Below are positions 1-7,670 of a stretch of DNA of 11,897 bases, in pieces (the stretch's first letter is position 1; every line of letters starts with the position of its first letter). Origin of the DNA: Monoraphidium neglectum (lineage: Eukaryota > Chlorophyta > Chlorophyceae > Sphaeropleales > Selenastraceae); contig NW_014012657.1 in the NCBI RefSeq assembly GCF_000611645.1, forward strand, positions 1-11,897, read 5' to 3'. Below the pieces are notes generated by a model that saw nothing but the letters and a program-made list of their open reading frames with translations, searched no databases and had not been told where the DNA came from. The translations under genes and the position numbers were made by a program.

Positions 1-657
1 TGCTATGCCCACGAATGCACTGCGAGGATTTGAGTTCTGAAAAGAGAGTGTTGAGATGGGGGATGGGGTGGGCCCCCCTGCCATGACATACCCGGCAAGG
101 GCAGCAGCCGCAGTGACCTCCTGCCTATGGTGCCGCTTGGCGCTGCCGACGCAGCCGCCCGTCGTGGCATCCCAGGCGCGCGCTGTGCCGTCTTCGCAGC
201 CGCACACCACCAGCACCGCAGGCCCTTGCGGCCGGCCAGCCACAGAGGCGAGCGCCGTCACCCTGTGGAGTGCCAAAGGGGCTTTGTTCGACAGCTGGCG
301 CAGCTTTGGCTGTTCAAGGCAAAGGTGAGTGTATGCAATACATTTTCAAGCTGTGGTTCCTGACAGAGAACCCACCACCAGCCGCCCCTAAATCACTCCC
401 GGCCCCTCGCTGTGTACCTGGCGGGGTGGGGCCCCAAACAGCACAGCACTCGGTGCTGCAGGTGGTCGACGACAGTCGCGAGGTTATGGGCCGCGTACAC
501 CAGCAAGGTCGAATCAGGCACGATCGTGACCAAGTGCGCCCCATACCTGCGTGCACCGTCGCTGAATTAGCACGCACTTGTCGGCAAAATCCGATCTGGC
601 GCGCCTCGGCGGCAGTCGTTCGTACCAATTGGGTGATGGTGGTATCAAAAATTCCAT
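1..657 (-). CDS. Gemin5-like WD40-repeat protein, N-terminal part (gene continues beyond left edge)
   Basis: The start ATG (657-655) has a strong context (GTGACCATGG) and an in-frame stop upstream. The first exon (657-578) begins MEFLIPPSPNWYERL; PPSPNWY near the N-terminus is a hallmark of Gemin5, the WD40 protein that binds snRNA and the mRNA cap in snRNP assembly. The next exon (546-418) gives a WD blade strand (LLVYAAHNLATVVD, then VLCCLGPHPA). It is joined across a clear intron (417-263) to exon 262-92, which carries VTALASVAG and GCEDGTARAWDATTG, a canonical WD40 blade. Family order is the same: PPSPNWY, a first strand, G-H-x-x-RV, then DGT-x-x-WD. A possible short intron (91-37, GTATGT to TTTTCAG) leads to the edge. 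Exons 1 and 2 are in different frames; only an unusually small 31-nt GT-AG gap (577-547) restores the frame. So this could be a frameshifted copy, a sequence error or a tiny intron. WD40 identity is firm; Gemin5 orthology is likely but rests on a short piece. Confidence 0.65.
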
Positions 658-1509
658 GGTCACAACAGCATGGGATGACGGTCAGCAGGATCTGCCGAGA
701 TCACATATTGCGTTCGAGACCATGTACAAGCCTGTACACGATATGTATCGGCTCGTCGTATGTGGAATGACTTCGGAAGGGGCTAGTTGATGAAGTATAC
801 CGCCAAACAGCGGCCGACTGCAACGCGCCAACAGTAATACAACACCCGCTCCTTCACTACCGGCGGGGTCACCGCTGCCTGGGCCTGCATGCCACTGAAC
901 TCATCACCATGCAGCTGCAGCATCACGTGGCAGCATACGCTTCTTTCAAAGCCTCGTGCCTGCAGCTGTCGCGGCCCAACTGCTGGCTCCACCCCCGATC
1001 AATGCAAGGGCAAGCTGCGTTGAAACCCAACGCTGCTGTCTGCATGTTGGCATGTCGATTGTAGTCATAAGCCCACCGCCAACATGTGAGCGGACGGCAC
1101 TGCCTCCTGCCGCCCAAGGCTTCACCAAAAAACCGGCGACAAATTCGCCGCCAGGCCGCATTGACTCCGAGCGCGTCCCGTCCCACGCATTGTGGCTGAT
1201 GCTGCGTCACCGACAGCATCAAACGACCATGTAATTTTACAATACGTGCCGCGCCCACTCGCATACTAGAGCCCTGCCTGCAGCAGCACAACAGCCAGCT
1301 GACGGCCTAGCAGTGAAGACGTTGGCGACGGCCCTCCAACTTGCCAGTCACTGAAGCAAAGACCCGGCAACCTTACAGCAAAGCCAGGTCCCTTTGCGGG
1401 ACTTGCCTGCAGGCGCCCGACCAGACCCAACATAGGGCAACTAAGCGGCCACTTGAGCGCAGGGCGGGCAACCGCAATACCACCCATCCTTGCGCGCTTT
1501 GGACCCCTC
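658..1509. other. Intergenic region between the WD40 gene start and the C2 gene 3' end
   Basis: This 852-nt stretch holds the 5' flank of the minus-strand WD40 gene and, on its right side, the 3' untranslated region of the C2 gene. Several open frames cross it, but none gives a recognisable domain and none has convincing exon-intron structure. Two TGTACA hexamers separated by 4 nt lie at 723-728 and 733-738, about 70 nt upstream of the WD40 start codon. Confidence 0.6.
1373..1377 (-). terminator. Candidate TGTAA polyadenylation signal of the C2 gene
   Basis: TTACA on the plus strand reads TGTAA on the transcript strand, 132 nt after the C2 gene stop. TGTAA is the predominant poly(A) signal of core chlorophyte algae. 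A second copy lies farther downstream at 1237-1241. The assignment is by position and motif only. Confidence 0.5.
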
Positions 1510-3252
1510 TTACTTCTTGGCCTTGGGCTTGCCCTTCCCGTCGTCCTTTTGCTGCTGCTCCTTGGGCAACTGCGCAGCCAGGACGCCGCCGCCGACGGCC
1601 GCCGCACCCAAGAGCAGAACCACAGGCAGGACCCAGCCGCGCCTGCGAGCGCCGGGAAGAAGACAGCACGCAGACAAGGCAGTGAGCACAGGCAGAGCAG
1701 AGACAGCAGCAGTACTGCCGGGCCACCCTCACCCTGATCAAGCCCTGGGTCTCGCAGGCAATCACAGCAGCAGCATGCGGATTGCAGCAACGCTGCACTC
1801 CACGCAAAACTCACCGCCGCTTTGCCTTGCCGCCGCCCGCGGTCTGCGGTGCTCCAAAGGGCTGGCCGTCTGCGCGAGAGGCAGCGTGCACAGCAGAGCG
1901 CGCAGGCGAGCAGGTTAGGCCGGGGCGCTGTGCACACAGCAATTAGCCAACACCAAAGGGTGCGAACCCCCTGCACTCGGCGCCGGGGCAATCGTGCAAG
2001 CCAACCCGGTCCAACAGCACTCAAGCCGCTGCGTGCCGCCCGTCCATCCTGAGCGCGTTGCGCGTGCCGGTGCTCGCACGCGTGCGCGAACGCGACGCAC
2101 CCGGCATGGGCGGCGGCGCGTCGGTACTGAAGTCCAGGCCCAGGCGGATGAAGCCGCCCTCGCCGCCAGCGCCGGGCCGGAAAAGCTCGAAGTATTTGTC
2201 GATCGGGACAGCGTCCAGGATGTCGCTCACGTAGATGCCTTTGGTTTGGAGCGGAGAGGCGGCGGGGGCAAGGGACATCAGCGGAGACATCAGAGCGCAC
2301 GAAGCAGACGGGGGCTAGGCCGTTGAGCAGGTCAGGGAGCCTTACGGCGCGCAGGTGCACTGCTCCGCGACCTGCGGCGTTGCATGCGCCGGCGCGCCGC
2401 AGGCGTCGCCACGCCTCGCGCAGCCGCCACTCCTGCAGGCCCTGCCAGGGCCTGCTAGGCCGCAGGGGCGCGCACCGCACGCCGCGAGGACCTGCGTCCC
2501 GCGCTTGGTGGAGCCGTCTGGCAGCTGCGTGAACTTGTCCTTGCACAGCATGACCCGCAGCTCGTTGGCGTGCTCCAGCACCTCCCTGTGCGTGGGGCGC
2601 GCGGGCAGCCCAGAGAGTGCTGAGGTGCGCGGGCCGGCGCAAGGGCGCGCGGCGCGCGCTCTGCATGACGCCCTCGCGCCTTGCCGCCGGGCCCGCGGCC
2701 CCACCGCACGCAGGCTGCCAGTGTCGCGAGACCGGCCTCCACGCGCAGCCGCCCCCTCCCAGACGCCGCAGGCGCCTGTGCGTGCGACTGCTGGACGTGG
2801 CGGAGAAGCGCGAGCCCCCCAAAAACGCCGCCACGGCACCCACAGGACGAGCGGCTCGTTCCAGAAGATGGTGCTGCCCTGCACTGGCGCCCGCCGTGTG
2901 GACACCTTGACATTGCGGGGCCCCCCGCGCAGCTCCACTGCGGCGGTGTGGGGGCAGAGGGGTGGACGAGGTCGCACCGGAGGGGGGGGGGGGCGGGCGT
3001 CCCCATGGCAACCGCGACGTCGAGCGTTGCATCTTCGCCCACCCTCATCAGCCACGTGTGTGCAAGGAGAGCCTCGAGCATGCGCACGGCGCGCAACGGC
3101 GGCAGGCCCTCTGCCGTCCCAGCCTCCCAGGAAGCGCAGCACTCACCCTTGACAAAGCCCTCAAAGTTGTCGCTGTCCCAGACAAAGTTGTCGTCCTTGT
3201 TCTTGCCGCTAGCCTCGATGATGGTCATCGTCAGGAACCCTTCCGCCGACAT
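1510..3252 (-). CDS. C2-domain protein with C-terminal transmembrane anchor (211 aa, 6 exons)
   Basis: The exons are 3252-3147, 2937-2844, 2585-2476, 2238-2101, 1869-1815 and 1642-1510. All five introns (209, 258, 237, 231 and 172 nt) are GT-AG and phase-consistent, and each junction rebuilds a sensible codon. The first in-frame ATG is at 3252-3250. Residues about 5-141 have the strand order of a C2 domain: FLTMTIIEAS, FEGFVKVELRG, STIFWNEPLVLEV, ELRVMLCKDK, KYFELFRP and FIRLGLDF. C2 domains bind phospholipids or proteins, often with calcium. Acidic residues occur in the first loop (D20, D21, D26, D28), but the full calcium-binding aspartate set is not evident, so calcium dependence is open. 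A proline/glycine linker (144-163) and the basic patch KAKRRR (164-169) precede a hydrophobic helix (about 171-193). The last 18 residues are lysine-rich and end KPKAKK. With no signal peptide seen, this predicts a tail-anchored, cytosol-facing protein. The target membrane is not known. I do not recognise a named orthologue. Confidence 0.82.
2982..2993. repeat. G12 homopolymer in intron 1 of the C2 gene
   Basis: This is an uninterrupted run of 12 G on the plus strand (C12 in the transcript), inside the intron at 3146-2938. More short G runs flank it between 2950 and 2998. Length is likely to vary between strains, and the run is prone to sequencing error. It does not touch the coding sequence. 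Confidence 0.9.
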
Positions 3253-4137
3253 TTTGCCGAGCTGGCAGGCCTGCTGCCGCCGCCGCCGTTGCTACCAAGC
3301 GCCGAGCAAGCACGGCTGAAGCGCGTGCGGTCGACAACGGCCCTTGCCCGCGGGCCCCGAGCGATAGAAAAGCCTGCAGCACACAACCGCGGTGTGGGGC
3401 CGATGTACGAATGGGCACCACGGTTGAGTGCGGGTCCGCATTGCTTGCGTCATGCTGCAACCCCGCCTTCCAGGGTGTCGACTGGGTGCAGTGACAGAGC
3501 CAGCCTTTCATGGCGCTCCGTAGCTGCGTGGCCACCCGCATTGCACTCCACGGTGCTCAGGCTAAGAACACCCGGCACGCTTCTCTGACACCGCTGCAGA
3601 CACCCAAACGAACAAGGGAAGGGACTCTGTGCGCGCCAATGCCGTCGGGCGAAACGGTATCACTGATCCACGTACCCGGAGGCTCGAAAGAAAAAACACC
3701 TCGATTGCGCTATGCGCGAGGCGAGCAGGCACCAATCCTTCGGCACAGGCTGCAGAGATCACCGGCTTGCAGGTTCAAGGCACGAGAGGTTGTGTTTTTG
3801 CTGATAATGGTAACCCCAGAGTCAACGCTAATCCCGCACCATCCAGATGAGGCTGCGCATGGTTGCACTGGCCCCGCCAGCGGCTGGATGGTGGGGGATG
3901 GGCAGCTGCTCGGCCGGAGTACGGCGTGTCCTGGGCACGTCGAACAATGGCCAGGCTCACTGCTTGTGCCATGCAAGTGGCTGGTGGCCGCATGAGCAAG
4001 CGTAACGGTGTGCGGCTGTGCTGCTGTCCTGCCCGCGGCATAGCAACAGCAGATTTGAACTGAGGCTACCCGGAGGTGCCTGCCCAACATGGTTGTCGTC
4101 CAGCCCATCGTGGCCAAACCCCTGCTGCACAAGACAA
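3253..4137. other. Gene-free region: C2 gene 5' flank up to the repeat array
   Basis: The right flank of the C2 start codon must hold its promoter and 5' leader, but no clear TATA box or other element stands out. Open frames up to about 160 codons occur on both strands. They lack recognisable domains, and their composition is what GC-rich non-coding DNA gives by chance. At the far end, ATGGTTGTC (4089-4097) and GACAACCAT (4133-4141) form a 9-bp inverted repeat that overlaps the start of the repeat array. Confidence 0.55.
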
Positions 4138-4872
4138 CCATAGAGATGGCCAGTTGAGGGTGTCAAGTAGTGTCAAGCTGGCTTCGTCGCATCAGGCGAC
4201 ATCTATCAGTGGTGCGAGTGAGGCTGATGCCTACCGGAGCACGCCACACTGTTGGGGCCCGTTTGGAGCCGAGTGCGCCTTGCAACAGTTCTTTGGCAGA
4301 GTGCCCTGCAGTGCAATCCTGCCAAGTGAAGCATGCTGCACGCAGCAGCGAGCCGTGTATGGTACTGTATCACATACCGACACACTTGCTAGTGTACCAT
4401 CATCTTGGGAGCATAGGCCCGGCACCAGGGTGTCAGATGAGATGTTCATATATGTGCTGGAACCTTGTGCATATCCCAGGCAATCGCACCAGCTCTGCAT
4501 CGGCGCTCGTCAAGCGAGTCAAAACCGCTGCTGTGTGAGTTGCTTGACCACGACGCTGTCGATGCTCGGGTGCTGTCGGGCCGCATATGGCGCCGCACGC
4601 GGGTGGCAACGCGGCAAAGTATGCATACACGCGGCAAAGTATGCATTCGAGACGCCGAAGACGCCCGGCAGGCTGGTGTGCGCTGGCTTGGTGCCCACAC
4701 CTGGGCCCCGCTCACGCCTGACAGGGCCAATCGCCTTCATGATCGGCCCATATATTGTTGTTATATATGATGTTAAATATTCACCGGTCTGAGAGGCCAT
4801 AAAGTCGTATTGTCGCGGGGTCGCCATGGCTGCACCGTCCGCGCGGCCCCGCGCTCGGCCCAGGATTTTTGG
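4138..4872. mobile_element. Repeat copy A (3'-truncated) of a TIR-bounded element
   Basis: This is the first of three head-to-tail copies. It opens with CCATAGAGATGG followed by the terminal motif CCAGTTGAG (4150-4158) and two units of the 10-bp repeat GTGTCAAGTA (4160-4177, second partial). Blocks shared with the other copies include CATCATCTTGGGAGCATAGG near 4400, the segment around 4675-4765 (GTGCGCTGGCTTGGTG, then CACACCTGGGCCCC) and a GC-rich block ending at 4870. It lacks the last roughly 190 nt found in copies B and C: it stops within AGGATTTTT and runs straight into copy B. It also contains a private 18-bp direct duplication (4609-4626 and 4629-4646, ending AAAGTATGCAT). No protein-coding potential was recognised. 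Confidence 0.8.
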
Positions 4873-5771
4873 CCATAGAGATGGCCAGTTGAGGGTGTCA
4901 AGTAGTGTCAAGTAGTGTCAAGCCGGCTTCTTCGCATCAGGCGACATCAATGGTGCGAGTGAGGCGGATGCATAGTACACCACACTGTCGGTGCCCGTTT
5001 GGATCCCGGTGCGCCTTACAAAGGTATATTGGTAGAGTGCCTTGCAGTGCGGTCCTGCCAGGTGAAGCACGCGCATGCACCAGCGAACCGTGTATGGTAT
5101 CACATACCGTACAAGATTGGTATTTGTACCATCATCTTAGGAGCATAGGCCCGACATGAGGGCGTTAGATGATGAGATGTTAATAGTTGCTGGAACCCTG
5201 TGCACAACAATCTTCCAGGCAATCGCACCGGCTCTGCATTGGCGCTCGTCAAGCGAGTCAAAATCGCTGCTGTGTGAGTTGGCCATGAGGCTAGGGTGCT
5301 CCTGGGCCGCATATGGCGCGCCGCGCCGGTGGCAGCGTAGCAAAGTATGCATGTACAAACACGTATCGCATTTGACGCGCTGACGAGGCCCGGGAGGCTG
5401 GTGTGCGCTGGCTTGGTGCCCACACCTGGGCCCCGCTTACGCCTGACAGGGCGTACCGCCTTCGTGATCGGCCTTTATTTTGTTGTTATACAATATTTTT
5501 ATTCCTCACCGGTCTTGGAGGTCATACATGCGTGATTTCGAGGGGTCGCCTTGGCTGCACCGTCCGCGCGGCCCCGCGCACGTCCCAGGATTTTTGTGGC
5601 GATTTTACGAGGTACCTAAAAATCATAAAATCACACGCCGCGTCTTTTGGCGCAGGTCGCGGGGCATTCCGCGAGAATCGATTCCCGGAGGCCAGGAGAG
5701 CCCCCCCTTGGGGCAAGTCGGTGAGTCATGCCCCAAGCGTCGGCCGGACGAAGCAAAGTCTCAACTGGAAA
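4873..5771. mobile_element. Repeat copy B, both ends intact
   Basis: The copy starts CCATAGAGATGG and the left terminus CCAGTTGAG is at 4885-4893. The right terminus is the inverted form CTCAACTGG at 5760-5768. The 10-bp unit GTGTCAAGTA occurs three times (4895-4922, last partial), against two in the other copies. Inside the right end, GACGAAGC is complementary to GCTTCGTC in the left subterminal region of copies A and C, so the inverted termini extend imperfectly inwards. The last 200 nt match copy C without gaps but with scattered substitutions. No transposase is encoded, so this looks like a non-autonomous element; its superfamily is not clear and no target-site duplication is visible. Confidence 0.8.
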
Positions 5772-6822
5772 CCATAGAGATGGCCAGTTGAGGGTGTCAA
5801 GTAGTGTCAAGCTGGCTTCGTCGCATCAGGCGTGCGAGTGAGGCGAATGCACAGCGCACCACACTGTCGGGGCGCGTTTGGAGCTGGGTGCGCCTTGTAA
5901 CGGTTTATGGCAGAGTGCCCTGCAGTGCGATTCTGCCAGGCGAAGCACACTGCATGCAGCAGCGAACAGTGGACAGTATCACGTATCGTATTAGATTGCT
6001 ATTGTACATTTTTCTTAGGAGCATAGGCCCGGCACGAGGGCATCAGAGCAAATGTTGATACAGTTGGTGGAGCGGATATGGGCGGGGACACCCCATTCGC
6101 TTTGAGCACACTGCTGCTTGCCACATCTGCCGTGGGCGGTGTCTACGGTGTTGACCACTCTGGGCGCCCCACGGTTCTCGAACCCTCGTCAATGCATGCA
6201 TGCTACGAGGGAATGTAGTATATGAAGTTGCTGGAACCTTGTTCATATCTCAGGCGCTCGTACCAGCTCTGCATCGGCGCTCGTCAAGCGAGTGAAAACC
6301 GCTGCTGTGTGAGTTGGCCACGCAGCGTCGTCGCCGCTGTTGACGCTGGGGTGCTCCCGGCCCACATATGGCGCCACGCGTCGCAGATAGCGCGGCAAGG
6401 TATACATATACGAACACGTATTGCATTCGACACGCCGACGAGGCCCGGCAGGCTGTGTGCGCTGGCTTGGTGTCCACACCTGGGCCCCGCTCACGCCTGG
6501 CAGGGCCAATCGCCTTTATGATCGGCCCATATATTGTTGTTATACATTCTGTGTATAATCCAACGGTCTTAGAGGCCATACATGCGTGCTTTCGCGGGGT
6601 CGCCATGGCTGCACCGTCCGCGCGGCCCCGCGCTCGGCCCAGGATTTTTGTGGCTATTTTACGAGGTACCTAAAAATCAAAGAATCATATGCCGCATCTT
6701 TTGGCTCAGGTCGCGGGGCATTCCGCGAGAATCGATTCCCGGAGGCCAGAAGAGCCCCCCCTAGGGGAAAGTCGGTGAGTCATGCCCCAAGGGTCTGGTC
6801 GACGAAGCAAAGTCTCAACTGG
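5772..6822. mobile_element. Repeat copy C, both ends intact, with a private insertion
   Basis: The left terminus CCAGTTGAG is at 5784-5792 and the right terminus CTCAACTGG at 6814-6822. Including the next base outward, both ends share GCCAGTTGAG as a 10-bp inverted repeat. Two units of GTGTCAAGTA are at 5794-5811. Over the core block (about 6440-6545) it is closer to copy A than to copy B. It is about 150 nt longer than copy B because of an insertion at about 6056-6220. The flank after the right end (CAATTAATGG) does not clearly repeat the flank before copy A, so no target-site duplication can be claimed for the array. Confidence 0.8.
6056..6220. repeat. Insertion private to repeat copy C, ending in a hairpin
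   Basis: Copies A and B run directly from the GATGTT block to GCTGGAACC, whereas copy C has about 160 extra nt here. The extra DNA ends in an inverted repeat, CCCTCGT (6183-6189) and ACGAGGG (6205-6211), whose loop contains ATGCATGCAT. AATGT occurs on both sides (6051-6055 and 6212-6216) and could be a short target-site duplication. No coding potential is seen. The exact borders are uncertain by a few bases. Confidence 0.55.
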
Positions 6823-7670
6823 CAATTAATGGGCTGCCTACGCATCCAATGCCTGCTGCTGGCATGAGCACTGTGTGCTGGGGCTTGCGAGGTGACACAT
6901 AGTCCACTTCACAAGGGTGGCCAAACATTGCAAGGGTCGGCGGTGTATCATCCAGTGTTCCCGCTTCTTGCACTCCGGTCTCAAGCTTTCAAACTCAGCC
7001 TTGGGAGCAAGGCAGATGGGAATGCCATGCAGATGACTCCACTAGCCTCGCCGAAAAGTGCAGTCAGTGATGCTTGAACAGCGGCAGTGGGACAGCCGTC
7101 CGGTGGGACACAATTTGTGGCTTCAAATGTTTGAAGTCCACCTCCCTGATAGTCATGCCGGCAATATGACGCCGCTGCTCGACACCACGATGAGAGACTC
7201 GCTGCATGCATGGGCTGCGCACAGACATCACCGGAACTCAAACCGTTTTCGCATTGTCCCTGTGCTGAGCCACATCAAAACCATGCACTAATGTACTGTC
7301 TTCGCATCATTGCTAGGCTTGTCCATCATGTGCACTACCCTACTCGACATGAACACACCCGTGCGCGCCGCGTTGGCGCACCGCCCGCCGAACTGCCGCG
7401 CATTACCGACGCGTGCTTGGACCGCCGCGCGAGCGAGCCTCGTTCCTTTCCTGCCAGCCATCTTGGTAGCTAACCTGTGGTGTTTGTGCAAGGTACGCAA
7501 AGCTGGACGGCTGGGTTTGCGGGCCCGACGGCTGCTGTGCCCGGACCTCTGGGCGGCCGGCTTTCGTGGCTCAGGCTGTGTTCAGTTGAAATGTGTTCTA
7601 TTCGATTTTATAGCACCCCCGGCAACATGGCGGTGGCGCCCTGGCCTTCGCTCCTTGGGCTGCAGGCACC
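6823..7670. other. Intergenic region and RPS7 promoter/5' leader
   Basis: No gene is recognised between the repeat array and the RPS7 start codon. The last 180 nt look like a 5' untranslated region split by an intron. A donor (GCAAG then GTACGC, intron from 7493) pairs well with a CTGCAG acceptor ending at 7665, five bases before the RPS7 ATG. That would make a 173-nt intron, in the size range of the coding introns. A pyrimidine-rich stretch (CGTTCCTTTCCTGCC, 7441-7455) precedes the donor and could lie near the transcription start. This is inferred from sequence only. Confidence 0.4.

Noticed and set aside
923..1291. A 122-codon minus-strand open frame between the WD40 and C2 genes
   Set aside because: Cysteine- and arginine-rich composition without any known motif, overlapped by other equally open frames; no support as a gene.
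1960..1985. A GGTTCGCACCC stretch on the minus strand resembling a tRNA T-arm
   Set aside because: The T-loop lacks the conserved A, the stem would need several G-T pairs, and no other tRNA arms are present. It lies inside intron 4 of the C2 gene.
1266..3032. A long minus-strand open frame of 588 codons across the C2 gene
   Set aside because: It runs through five well-supported introns and uses a different frame from most exons. The product is low-complexity Arg/Pro/Ala sequence typical of GC-rich shadow frames.
3510..4141. Overlapping open frames of 140-160 codons on both strands
   Set aside because: They have no recognisable domains, no splice-supported extension, and both strands are equally open, as expected for GC-rich non-coding DNA.
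5648..5690. tRNA-like internal promoter boxes (TGGCGCAG and AATCGATTCCC) in the repeat, suggesting a tRNA-derived SINE
   Set aside because: The two boxes are too close together, the B-box match is imperfect, and no acceptor, anticodon or T-arm stems can be drawn. The inverted termini fit a DNA-transposon-like element better.
5535..6835. Two open frames of about 60-90 codons near the right ends of repeat copies B and C that stay open in both copies
   Set aside because: The copies have no indels here, so frames stay open passively. The substitutions change many residues in both frames, and no domain is recognised, so there is no sign of protein-level constraint.
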